This document shows positions 1 to 9,926 of a stretch of 64,000 bases of DNA, piece by piece. Both the position numbers and the translations under genes were made by a program. How positions within the stretch are numbered: position 1 is the stretch's first letter; each line of letters starts with the position of its first letter. Source of the DNA: Apiosordaria backusii (Eukaryota; Ascomycota; Sordariomycetes; Sordariales; Lasiosphaeriaceae). The stretch is from assembly GCA_030549205.1 (NCBI GenBank), contig JAUKTV010000017.1, positions 186,001 through 250,000 of the forward strand, given 5' to 3'. Below the pieces are notes generated by a model. The model worked only from the letters and a program-made list of their open reading frames with translations, made no database searches and was not told the DNA's origin.

Positions 1-262
1 GCGTGACATATCTGTAGCCTGCGTGGTCGATCGTGTCAGGAAATTCGAAGTGGGTGTTGGAGTATAAAATCGATTTCGCATCTTCGTGCACCACCTTGTT
101 GACGTATAGTAGGGCCTGCTGGCGAGGCGGCCGGTAATCTCGAATCACTCGAAAAATGCCCGGACAGTTTGGTGAACGACGAAACTCTATAGGCCAGTCC
201 GATACAATGACCTCGGAGAATATCAAAAGCCGAATTTCGACCGGTAACTCTAGGAGATGCAT
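1..262 (-). CDS. F-box/LRR-style fungal protein, 3' part outside window
   Basis: The reverse strand is open from an ATG at 262 to the window edge (87 codons, no stop). The N-terminus reads LLELPVEIRLLIFSEVIV, the leucine/proline pattern that opens many fungal F-box-like proteins, followed by an ALLYVNKVVHEDA..ILYSNTHFEF segment, which in those families is the conserved 'returning to old knowledge of cell-resident helix' region downstream of the F-box-like start. The likely role is substrate recognition for an SCF-type ubiquitin ligase, but this is only inferred from the N-terminal pattern. An overlapping reverse-strand ORF in another frame reaches 350 and looks like a shadow. The C-terminal part lies beyond base 1, so length and domain content are unknown. 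Confidence 0.7.
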   Translation of the reverse strand, partial: MHLLELPVEIRLLIFSEVIVSDWPIEFRRSPNCPGIFRVIRDYRPPRQQALLYVNKVVHEDAKSILYSNTHFEFPDTIDHAGYRYVT

Positions 263-652
263 CGGGGAGCTCAATGAGAGATGCGTTGTGGATTGAATGT
301 TGTGTGGAGGGGAGAAGTGAAGAGGGTACGTGGAGTAGGTATAAGGGCAACCGAACACGTGCCAGGCAGCAATCAAGGGAGGATAGGCAGCCCCGTTGCC
401 CAGCCGAAATAGAGTTTATTTGATGTCAAAACGCCCTTGCTGACAACTGACTCGTAGACGGAAGCTTGACTCCTTTCAGCTTAGCAGACGCGACCGACTT
501 CAGGTTCAACAACAATATGCCAATCCCAATCCCGATATCTACCGATGGTCAGCCTCCTAAACTCCCCGACTGGCGCCCTAACAACACCCGACCAAAGGAA
601 CAGACCTCATCTGACAGACCCCAAGCTAGTGGCAAAGCACCAAGTCAACCTC
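263..652. other. intergenic, no gene seen
   Basis: About 390 bases between the edge gene and the first secreted-protein gene. I see no RNA gene or repeat; it should hold the promoter of the edge gene and the 3' end of the secreted-protein gene. Confidence 0.6.
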
Positions 653-1288
653 TCAAACCGCCTCCTTGGTGACATTAACCGCCCTACAACTCCGATTAAT
701 CGGCTCGCCCCCAGTAACCCAGTTCAAACTGGTGAGATTGTAGTTGTTGAAGAAGGTCTGACAAACATGCCAGTTATAAAAGAGATTTCCCGGCCGCGAG
801 ACGTTTTCACTGGGTATCGTAGCGTCCCGGTAACCGTGTGTCCACAAGGCACACAGCTTATTGTCGAGGTCGAAGCCGATTGTTTGCCCAAAGCTGGATG
901 GGAAGAATGCTGTGGTGATAACATTGCTGATGAGATTGGACTGAAACTGCAATGGACTTGTATACCGCTGGAGGATGCCGCTGGATAGAAGGTTCCAGAC
1001 CAGAAGCCCAGTCTGAACGCCGTCAATGAAGTGACCGTCGGCGGCGAAAGTGGTATTGAAGTAGAAAACATCGCGGCTGGAGTTTATTGCTGTGACAACG
1101 ACAGGTTGGTGGTAAAGTAATCCCGTGTCTTGAGGTGAAAGGTACATGCCATCGTACTCGCTTCCAGACGCGCTGATCTTGAGGAGGAAGGGACCGGTCT
1201 GGTTGGGGAAGTAGGGATAGTCTTGGGCTCTTGAGGCGCCGACAAACATGAGGGCCACCCAGAGAACAAGAGTTGTAGTACTGCGCAT
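653..1288 (-). CDS. small secreted protein, tandem family copy 1
   Basis: Single-exon gene of 211 codons. The start at 1288 is chosen over an upstream in-frame ATG at 1330 because it opens directly into a signal peptide (MRSTTTLVLWVALMFVGASRA). The mature part is about 190 residues with several N-glycosylation sequons and a C-terminal block built as W-x-VC-x-T/P near residue 180, then W-x-TGGEP-x-N-x-SC-x-x-VNVT-x-E. The order FLL(K/R)(I/L)..DG...Y-F-N...TG-LVWNL...IGFD-DNKL...WHVCQ resembles, from memory, fungal DUF7907-type secreted proteins. Function is unknown; extracellular or cell-wall location is inferred. Its closest relatives here are the next two genes on the same strand, so the three arose by tandem duplication. 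Confidence 0.8.
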   Translation of the reverse strand: MRSTTTLVLWVALMFVGASRAQDYPYFPNQTGPFLLKISASGSEYDGMYLSPQDTGLLYHQPVVVTAINSSRDVFYFNTTFAADGHFIDGVQTGLLVWNLLSSGILQRYTSPLQFQSNLISNVITTAFFPSSFGQTIGFDLDNKLCALWTHGYRDATIPSENVSRPGNLFYNWHVCQTFFNNYNLTSLNWVTGGEPINRSCRAVNVTKEAV

Positions 1289-1438
1289 GATGATGACCGA
1301 TAGACAGGCAGTTGAGGAGAGATGCACCAACCACGTTAGTTGCTATGGATGTACAGAAGAGAAACAGGACGGATAACCGTGACTTTGAAGAGGTGCGGTG
1401 GCGGTAGGATCTTACCGTATACTTCTCATTGCTTTCAC

Positions 1439-1502
1439 CATACGAAGCTGCTACCATACGAAGCTGCTACCATACGAAGCTGCTACCATACGAAGCTGCT
1501 AC
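1439..1502. repeat. 16-bp tandem repeat, four perfect copies
   Basis: The unit CATACGAAGCTGCTAC occurs four times without a mismatch in the intergenic space upstream of secreted-protein copy 1. A 16-bp period is not a multiple of three, which fits non-coding sequence. Confidence 0.97.
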
Positions 1503-1663
1503 CAGACGATCAGCAGTGGATACCAGGTTGCTTGCCATGTGATGCCGTGTGAAGGACGTTACACACCACCATGCAGGTCTAGTGGAACAACGCAAAGGAA
1601 ATGTTGTGGTCATTGAGAGGTAGCCTTCAACTTTGCCCAATATAAGGTACCCGAAGCATCTTT

Positions 1664-2290
1664 CTAGAACTCTCTAGTTACATTAACCGGCCTGCAGCTC
1701 GGGTTGGTCGGCTCACCCCCCGTATTCCAAGCAAGATCAGTGTAGATGTAGAGATCATGATATGTCGTGCAAACCTGCCACTGATAAAAGAACCTCTGCC
1801 TCCCGATTTGATCAAGCGGTATGGTTCCATCATTGAGCGAGTATTCCCACACATAAAACAGCTTGTTGTCGGAATCAAATCCGATCCTTGCAGAGTCCCC
1901 CGCCCCCAGGGTTAGAGATGTGGTGGCAATGTTGCTGACGGGGATCTGGTACATTTTCATGGACATGGAGTCGTGGTCCAGGCCATTCATAGGTTCTCTG
2001 CGGGGGAGGTTCCAGACAAGAATTCCCGTCTTGACGCCGTCAATCTCACTGGTGTCTGAGGTGTTCAAGAAGAATCGATCGCGGTCGTCTGGGATGGAGA
2101 CTTGGGCAAAGGCAAGGTGTTTCCTGATTGAGCCCGCGTGGACCGGCATAATGACTGATCCGTCAATTTCGGGGTCGGTGGAGTTGAGTCTGAGAAAGAA
2201 AGGACTGCTCTGGCTGGGGTACCCTTGGGCCTTGACGCATGTGGCGGAGATGATGGCCACAAGGCCACAAGTAAGGAAGAAGAAATGCAT
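1664..2290 (-). CDS. small secreted protein, tandem family copy 2
   Basis: Intact single-exon gene of 208 codons with a signal peptide at residues 1-21 (MHFFFLTCGLVAIISATCVKA). It shares the family order with copy 1: SPFFLRLNSTDPEIDG near residue 30, TGILVWNLP near 90, an IGFDSDNKL block near 140, FFYQWQVC near 170 and the terminal W-x-TGGEPTNPSCRPVNVTREF. The two cysteines (QWQVC and NPSC) recur in all copies, so a disulfide is plausible. Extracellular or wall-associated role inferred; no enzyme motif is visible. It lies about 375 bp upstream of copy 1 in the same orientation. Confidence 0.85.
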   Translation of the reverse strand: MHFFFLTCGLVAIISATCVKAQGYPSQSSPFFLRLNSTDPEIDGSVIMPVHAGSIRKHLAFAQVSIPDDRDRFFLNTSDTSEIDGVKTGILVWNLPRREPMNGLDHDSMSMKMYQIPVSNIATTSLTLGAGDSARIGFDSDNKLFYVWEYSLNDGTIPLDQIGRQRFFYQWQVCTTYHDLYIYTDLAWNTGGEPTNPSCRPVNVTREF

Positions 2291-2589
2291 TTGAACAACC
2301 CTTGATTGAAACCTTGGACGAATGAAATGTGGGTTAGGAAGGGCAGTGAGTATCGCTGAAGTCCAGCAGACTTTGGGCTTTTATGTTGGGATTCTACGAT
2401 TTTCGGAATGAGATAGTGACACAAAAGCCAAGAACTGTAGGCATAAGTCTCGTGAGAACTTCACGGAGATGCACAGCGTCATGCGGTCCGCCTGATGTAA
2501 CAAGAGAACAAGCTCCCAAAATTCGCCGTTAATAATATTGCTCGATCTGATCTTTTCCCGTTCCCTCTTGTATTCCTCCAACCCCTGAG

Positions 2590-2911
2590 TTAAATCCACT
2601 CTCTAGTAACATTAACCGGCTTGCAACTGTGATTAATAGCCTCTCCCCCAGTTCTCCAAGTCAGTGTAGTCCAATTGTAAAAATCCCAGTACGGTTGGCA
2701 AACCTCCCACTGATAAAAGAACCTTTTCCCTCCAACCTTCTCGTACGGCACTGTACCAGCCCCCGACCCATACTTATGACCCATTAATGGTGCCGTCTGC
2801 GGAATCGACTCTGAGATAGAATGGCTCAGATTGTAAAGTGAAGTTTTGGGCGGTTGCCAGGCACACCCACAGCAGGGCTATAAGACCGGAGAAGAGGGTG
2901 CGGTTGTACAT
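2590..2911 (-). pseudogene. secreted-protein family copy 3, internal deletion
   Basis: The 5' part (from ATG at 2911) encodes a signal peptide and the family start NFTLQSEPFYLRVDSADG, then meets a TAA at about 2774. An overlapping frame from about 2784 encodes the family's C-terminal third: FFYQWEVC, WRTGGEAINHSC and VNVTREW. Relative to copies 1 and 2 roughly 100 residues are missing between these parts, and the join is out of frame. No GT..AG intron explains the jump because the two pieces overlap. This is a deletion pseudogene; a rescued transcript is unlikely. Confidence 0.8.
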
Positions 2912-3444
2912 GTTCAGCAGGCGAATTGGAAGCAGAACTGATGGTGTTGATAGAGGATTTGGTGTGTAAGTCAAGAAGGTTGTGCACAAGAGAGCTGGAA
3001 GACACAGACATCTTTTTGAGACCATAAATCCAAAGTTCAAGCCAGCTAACAGTAGGTAGTGGCTGGTATATTGTTACACGGGGATTGATCAGGTGGTGCC
3101 CGGCATGATAAACAGCCCCTTACACAACATGATACGGATGCCACATGGAAAAGAAGCCTAAGACCATCAGTTCGTGTATGCACATAGCAATATGGATAAG
3201 TGCTGGCTGCACGGAGTTAAGGTGTACAGCCGTCAGTTTCGAGAATAATATGTCTGGCGTATGACGATCAATGGATCGAGTCCAGATCCAGCACTTGATG
3301 ATACCTAAGTGAGTTAGCAGAACATGTGTCTTCCCAGATGAATGTCTCAAATTCAAATTCCGTCTATCTCCTACACGCAACTTTCCGTATGTCCCTTTGC
3401 TCTTTTCTTCCCCGTATTGTAATTCATAGCCATACAATCCAAGA
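2912..3444. other. intergenic, no gene seen
   Basis: About 530 bases between the deleted secreted-protein copy and the 3' end of the PARG-like gene. Open frames here are short and show no recognisable motif. Confidence 0.55.
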
Positions 3445-5483
3445 TCAAACCTCCTCCCCATCCAACACCCTAAAGAAAATATCCAAATTCCCCTCATACT
3501 TCGGCTTCGGCTCCCACACCGCAAACGTCACCTCCCTCCACCAGCTCCCCGTCCCCCCAAACTCCTGCTCCCTCAGCACCTCCAACCAGCAGTGCGCCAC
3601 ATCCTCCGGCGGGTTCCTAAACACCCCACACCCCAGCGCCCCCAGCACAATCCTCCGGTGCCTGTACGCCGCCGCCAGCCTCAGCACCAGCCTCATCTTT
3701 TGCTTCGTCAAGTCCCTTTCGCTATCCCTGGCAAAGACAACCCTCTTGTCTGGATCCCCGGGCCTGTGGTCCTCCAGCTTGAACTCCTTAGTCCGAGGGG
3801 AGAAAACAGCAGGTACAGTCAGCACAGAAACCACTTTTGGGTCTTGGGCAATATCCGCAAAAGGAACCAGCTTGTGACCGGCTTGCTCCGTCTCCCTTAT
3901 GATGAGCACATAGGGTGAATACAGCGCCGCCGCAGTCTTGTCGTCGGGGCTAATGGGGTAGTGCTTCTCCTTGTCGAGGCTGAGCGACAGGCTGCTGCGG
4001 TAGCAGATGGCCTCTTCCTGAGCGCGGGCGCCATTCAACCAGCCGCCGCCGGGGGTTGTGTCATTGGCGAAGTTGACCACGGCCGGGTAGGAGTGGTGGC
4101 CGTAGAGGTCATCGTTGGCGATGGCGGCGATCTGACTGAGGGCAGCGTCAAGGGTGTCGGAGTTGATGACTTGGATCTTGGCCTTCTGGGGGAACTTGGG
4201 GCAAAGGTTGGGGTCTAGGCGGGTGAGGTTGTCGAGGGTGAATTTGCGTGCTTTTTTGGCGCGCTCGAATGTATTGAGTCCGTCCAGGATGGGTTTGAGG
4301 GCCTTCTCGGTTTCGACCGCGATTTTTCGCAGGTCTGCGCGACTAGTTACGATGGGGGTGGGCATTGTGATGAAAGATGGTGGTAACTTTCGGGATTTGA
4401 TTGGTGTAGATGCAGGGCTTGGTGGTATCGGAGGCAGTTGCAGTCGGTCCAGTGCCTTCGGTGTCGGTTTGCGTGTTGCCGTTACAGATGTTGGTGGCTT
4501 CGGCTTTTGGATAGCCGTAGATTGTGGTGCTAGCACAGATGCTATGTAAACAAGGCAAGTTAGCATGCAAAAGATTCACTTTGTTACAATTTGGTTGTGA
4601 CGGAGGACTGACGTCTTCTTCCTGAAACCGGCAGCGGTAGCCCCGAGCGTGATACCGGAGGCTGCTTGAGCAAGGACGTAGTTTCAGTGGGCGTCGCAGC
4701 CACTGCCTGGGCTGGTGTGGATTGCTGGACGGAGGATGTAGTTTCTAGTGGCTTTCTTGTAGGTTTCTTGGGATCCCGTTTCAAATATGACCCACTGGTA
4801 GTTACGATGGCCTGGCTCGGTGTGCTTTGGCTTGGGCTTTGAGTGATGCCCAAAAGACGAGCAAGGTTCTTTCCTGGTCGACGGTCGGCTGGCTGTTTTA
4901 TCAAGGATGACGTTGCAGATACCGGCTCAGTACGAGGTCCCACAGTTGTTTTGGCGAGAGGGTTCTTGAGTATGGGCTTTAGCGGAGGCTTTTGTCTTGG
5001 CTTGTCAACAGAGGCAGCCGGGGTTTGTGAGACTGTATTCGCGGGCTGGACTACAGCGGGTGTGGCAGTCTGTGGTTGAGAGACAGCGGGTGTGGCAGTC
5101 TGGGACTGGGGTACAGCAGCTATGACACGCTGGGATTGGGGTACAGGACGTGTGCCAGTTTGTGGCTTGATGATATGAGCTGCAGGGCGTGGCAGGCTCG
5201 TCCCACTGTAAGCAGTAATACCAGGAGGAGGCTTGGGCCTGGGCTTGGAGGCAACGGCAGAAGTGGGAGTGTCGTCGGCAGAGGGAAACGGCCTGCGGAG
5301 GTTTGTAGCGCCACCTTGCTGGGAATGCGAAAATCGCGGTGGCCTCTGACTGCTAGGAGGTGCCTGTTGTTGTTCTAGCAATGAGGGACGTTCAATGAAG
5401 GGTGAGCTAGAAGCAAATTCAGGCTTCCACGACGGCCTGGTTGACGGCTTTCTGGGAGTGGGTTTTTTGGGGGGCATGGTCAC
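3445..5483 (-). CDS. PARG-like macrodomain protein (TIGR02452 type)
   Basis: Two exons, 5483..4613 and 4541..3445, give 655 residues. The 71-nt intron 4612..4542 starts GTCAGT, has GCTAAC as branch point and ends CATAG; the phase (one base left over) joins the frames exactly. Residues 1-350 are rich in Pro, Ser, Thr and Gln and look disordered, with short repeated SQTATPAV-like units near residues 120-150. The C-terminal 300 residues carry VNFANDTTPGGGWLNGARAQEE: the GGG (455-457) and QEE (465-467) spacing is the signature of bacterial-type and fungal poly(ADP-ribose) glycohydrolases that remove ADP-ribose chains from proteins. LGALGCGVFRNPP near residue 585 is the second ligand-binding loop. 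Catalytic glutamates are present, so activity is expected. The start could be either of two close Met codons. Confidence 0.85.
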
Positions 5484-6937
5484 GGCTGCCTGATGTTGTC
5501 ACAGTCGCTCACGTGACTTGTACTTAGGGCCTTAGCAGTTTGTGAGTTGGTTTGAAACTTGTTTGATGTCAATAACTTCACAGGAAGCAATCAATGTGAT
5601 GTTCAATTTTGCTGCATGCTAGACTACAATCAACAAATCATTGATTGTTTTATCGAGTACATGGAGACAAAGAACCCCATGACAGAAACCTCCTCAAACC
5701 CATCTTTCCTAATCCGACCTTATAGCACAATGCGACAAAGGAGTCTTTTGGCTACCGAAAGCGGACCGGCAGAACGATTAATGATGTATGCATTGTTCCC
5801 ATAGAGAAGAGAGAGTGAGGCTCAATGGATAGGACGGGATGAAAGGGGCGACATTGGATCGTTACCCATCGACCCAGCATAGGGATACCATACCTATCCA
5901 ACAAATGCCCAGGCCGAGCATGACAATCAAAGATTGCCTTTGCAAGAGAGAAAGCCATTGATGCCTTGGGTGGGCACTACGGTGGTTGAACGAAAAGATC
6001 CCGAGGAAGATCCCGACATGGCATGGGAGGCCCCAGCCCGCAGCTCGATCAAGGAGAACGGCTGATAACTCACCATGACCCTCAACGTCCTCCGAAGGCG
6101 TAGATTTGCGATGCATCATCGTCTGCTTCGCCCTGGACGTAACATGATACGATCAGATGCCGCTGCAGGCCCTGAATTTTCGGAGATGAGTCCGTCGATA
6201 GCCCTCGATGTCAAGTAGACCATTTTCCACTATCACAAGTCTCTCATAGATGATAATCAGAGAATAGCCAATAACTCACTAAGAAGACCGTAGCCGCAGG
6301 TATGCATAGCCACAGCCTCACCGTTCGTCGGACCAATCAAGGCTGAACTGCATTTGATAGCCCAAAATAGTGTTCAAAACGCCACATGAATCCAACGGTT
6401 GAGGCAGCCGTAACGCCTTGGCAACATCCATTCCAGCGAGTGGTGGTGTCGGAGATAGTTTGGTTGTTGTACAGACCCGTTTAATGGAAAGGCTGATGCC
6501 CTGGGGATGGTGCCGACTCGTGCTTCCTCTCAAGACGATGGGAGCTCTAAAAGCGTCCTTGTTGTCATTTATCACGGAAAATCCCGCTTCGTCAACCGTG
6601 CAGAGGGATTTGCGGTGTCGAGGAGGTACACGTATGTTGGCGGTGGCTGAAGTACATATCTAAACATCGATTGGAACCCGCGCTCATCAGCAAATGGTGC
6701 GCTTTTTTAGCCTGCAGAATCGGTTGCACATCAGATGTCATGTTAGTGATTAATATGACTTCTTTCCGTGGGCATCACACATCATGGATGCTCGCCCGGG
6801 TTTGAACTTGCCACCTTGACTTCGACCGACTGCTGCGATATGCGGGGACTCTGGAAGGGTATCAGCGAGGATCACCACGTCTGTTCTGACCGAAGGCTGT
6901 GTGACGATGTACCCCACAAACTAGTCTTCAGGTCAGG
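5484..6937. other. gene-poor stretch, no confident gene
   Basis: Roughly 1.45 kb. The reverse strand has an 85-codon frame at 6318..6575 with protein-like composition (GMDVAKALRLPQPLDSCGVL) and short frames at 5752..6119, but I cannot join them with credible introns or recognise a family. It may be decayed coding sequence belonging with the next entry. Confidence 0.4.
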
Positions 6938-7480
6938 CATCTTCGTGAATCGGCCCAAGAAAAGTGGGAGAACCGGCTGGTGTGGTTGCCGACGCCACCA
7001 GTACGGTGTTGACAAACGGGATCGCATCCGCGGCATACCACTGGACCAGTTGTCGGCTGGCTTCGATTTTCCTTTCCAGCTGCAGGGACCACGTGCATGG
7101 TAAACCCAATATGCCAGCTGAGCGGCGAGAAAACTGATCTCGTTGAAATGACAGATCTGGGAAGGCGGCTCAGCCCTCAGGTACCGACCCCTGCCTGTTG
7201 GGTTCAGCCCCTGAACCCCTACTGTACATAGACACCCCGCATCTTCAACAACCGCGTCGGCAGAGACACAGAATGGTGTGAACCATGGGGTGCCAAGTTG
7301 AATGGGAAAGCTTGGTTCTGCTCCAAGCATCGCAACCATGATGGACTGAAAATCATGATCGGCGACCCATCCCAAATGCTCGGGTCCAAACGTCTTTTGT
7401 TCGACCGGGTTCCAGACTGCAAAACTGGTCGTTGCCAAGACATCAATCCACAACGAATTCGATAAACTTGCGCCGTGCAT
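6938..7480 (-). other. possible two-exon relic of an unrecognised gene
   Basis: On the reverse strand an open segment from ATG 7480 reads protein-like (FGPEHLGWVADHDFQSIM, then LGTPWFTPFCVSADAVVEDA). It can be spliced in phase from a GTAGGG donor near 7220 to a CTGCAG acceptor near 7075, continuing LERKIEASRQLVQWYAADAI and stopping at about 6938. The total is only about 130 residues. I do not recognise the family. It could be a short real gene, the 3' end of a longer broken one, or chance. Confidence 0.25.
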
Positions 7481-8149
7481 TCAAGCGCTGATGAATTGTC
7501 AAGAAATGGCGGCCGCCCCGATGCCTCGATGCGTCTCCAGTTCTTCACTACGTCCGAAAGGGAAATTGCGACAAAGCAACGCATCGCAGAAAACAGCCAA
7601 GCGTCAAGCCATGGAACAGGGCCCTAACCAATACCAATCTCGACATCAGGTGGGAAGCGCGGAGCTCAAATAAAATAGCGTCATAGGGCTGTCAACAAAC
7701 ACCGACAAAAGCCACTCTCACAGAGACTAGCAAGGGTTTAATGTGTCTGGACCGCATCGCCAGCAAATGCTCGCTTTCGCCCAGTCTCCTTTCGGCATCC
7801 GAATAGCGGCAGACAGCAGAAGTTCCTCTTTCCAGAGCCTCGAGGCTGAATTGCCGACGCCATTGAACGCCATCTGAAGTGTTGTCATCCAGAAACCCTA
7901 GAATTATGACCTGGCAGGCTGACTTGGGAATGGCCAAGTCCGATGGTGGTGATGAGGGCTTCGCAGAGTGTCCCTATTTGGAGGAGTATCGACGAGGAAC
8001 GATTGACAGGGAAATGAGGATATAAGGAGTCATCCTCGACCACCTCATCCGTCTCAATTTGTCTCTCCAGCAGCAGCTTCCTCGACAATTCAGCAGTTCG
8101 TCTTCGTCCTTCGCTCAACAGCTCCACTGCCTCCAGCACCACCGCAACA
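7481..8149. other. intergenic, upstream region of the protease gene
   Basis: About 670 bases with no recognisable gene. The last 100 bases before the protease ATG are pyrimidine- and CAG-rich (CTCATCCGTCTC, repeated CAGCAGC), as is common in fungal 5' leaders. Confidence 0.5.
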
Positions 8150-9461
8150 ATGAAGTTCACCACTACTCTCTGTGGTCTTGCCGGCCTTTTGGGTCTGGCG
8201 TTGGCCGCCGTGCCCATCCAAAACGACGGCATCTCGGCCGACATTGTCGTCCCCGACAAATACATCATCAAGTACAAGGCCAATGCTGATGCCGGACGCA
8301 AGAAGAAGCACGAGTCCGACGTGACCAGCAAGGCCAAGAAGAAGAACAAGAAGGGTGTTGTTGACACCATCAACATCGATGGCCTCTCGGGATACGTCGC
8401 CGAGATCCCGGATTCGGAGCTCAAGGAACTCAGGGACTCCGACTTGGTAAGCGCGCTTCACCTTGCCCTGTTTTGAAGATTTATGCTGACAGCCGATCTA
8501 GATTGAGTACATCGAGAAGGACAGCATTATCAAGATCAATGGCGTTGCTGCCGCCCCGGTCACCGCTGACCCTGTCGAGGAGGAGCACGAGCTCGCGAAG
8601 CGTGCCTATGTCACCCAGCTTCACGCTGCTTGGGGTCTTGCTCGCATCTCTCGCCGTTCCACCTGGAACTCCGGTTACTATTATGACACCACCGCCGGCC
8701 AGGGTATCCGTGTGTATGTGCTCGACACCGGTATCCGCACAACCCACGTCGAGTTTGAGGGCCGTGCTGTTTGGGGCGCCAACTTCATCGCCGGATCCCC
8801 CAACGCTGACGAGTACGGTCACGGCACCCACGTTGCTGGCACCATTGCCGGTAAGACATACGGTGTTGCCAAGAAGGCCACTGTTGTTGCTGTCAAGGTT
8901 CTCGACAAGAACGGCTCTGGCACCATGTCCGGCTTGATCCTCGGTCTCAACTGGGCTGTCAACAACGCCAAGGCTCGCGGCATCGCCAAGAAGGCCGTCG
9001 TCAACATTTCTCTTGGTGGTGGCTACACTGCCTCGGTCAACGCTGCTGTCAAGGCCGCCACAGATGCCGGTCTCACTATCGTTGTGTCTGCTGGTAACAG
9101 CAACGCCAACAGCGGCAACTACTCTCCCGCTTCGGCACCTTCTGCCATCACCGTCGGCGCCATCGATGGTACTCGGTATCGTGCTTGGTTCTCCAACTGG
9201 GGCAGCTTGGTCGACATCTTCGCTCCCGGTGTCTCCGTCCTGAGCGCCTACCACACCAGCGACACTGCCTCTTGGTACATGGACGGAACCAGCATGGCCG
9301 CTCCCCACGTTGCCGGCCTTGCTGCCTACTTCATCGCCAAGGAGAACCTCTCTGGCTCCGTTGCTGTGACCAACCGCATCTACGGTGCCTCCGTCACCGG
9401 CGTTGTCGGTGACCCCAAGGGCAGCTGGAACCGCCTTGCTTACAATGCTGGCGGTGCTTAA
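8150..9461 (+). CDS. secreted subtilisin-like serine protease (S8, proteinase K type)
   Basis: Exons 8150..8446 and 8502..9461 give 418 residues; the intron begins GTAAGC and ends TCTAG in phase 0. Residues 1-20 are a signal peptide. Residues about 35-115 form an inhibitor I9 propeptide, which chaperones folding and is cut at Lys-Arg 132-133, leaving a mature enzyme of about 285 residues. The catalytic triad is visible: Asp174 in VLDTG, His206 in HGTHVAG and Ser363 in [11 protein letters not shown]; the oxyanion Asn sits in SAGNSNAN. The protein is an extracellular endopeptidase used in nutrient scavenging. Length and layout match the proteinase K/alkaline protease family. Highly biased C-ending codons suggest strong expression. 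No defect is seen. Confidence 0.96.
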
Positions 9462-9926
9462 GCGGCAGGTTGTTGACTGACTTTGTGGGTTTCGCCGGGT
9501 ATTTTGGGGTTTTCTTCTGTCATCTTGTCATGAGGTTAATGCTGGGTTCTTTCAGGAGGGTAGGGAATAGCTATTGTGGGACGTCACTCGTTGAGCCTTT
9601 CTTTTCCATCCTGTACCAGTACTTGTTGTTTCCGATAGAGTTAAACGAATCACCTGGCTTGCGGTAAAACGCTCTTATTCCCGGGAAAGGTGCTTCCTTG
9701 AGGTGATGATGCCATGGCCTTGGCCGGCCTAAGGGTCGTAATCTTGGCAATGCCTAAATGGACTGGACTATATGTTGGCACGTTAGCCTCGCACGGCAAC
9801 GTTGATATGCGGGGATAACAGACCTCATGAACCTGCCTCATACAACAAGCCGATGCCATATCACTTGTTACTCTTGGCCCATTTGAACCACCCAACCCAC
9901 CAGTATTTGCTTGAACTGTCACAAAT
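9462..9926. other. intergenic, no gene seen
   Basis: About 465 bases holding the 3' end of the protease transcript and the promoter of the oxidoreductase gene. No RNA gene or repeat was recognised. Confidence 0.55.

Noticed and set aside
466..988. Plus-strand ORFs of 68 and 147 codons
   Set aside because: They are antisense to the secreted-protein gene, which has a signal peptide and paralogs.
8481..9308. 275-codon reverse-strand ORF across the protease gene
   Set aside because: Gly/Val/Asp-rich shadow of C-ending codons opposite a gene with a full catalytic triad.
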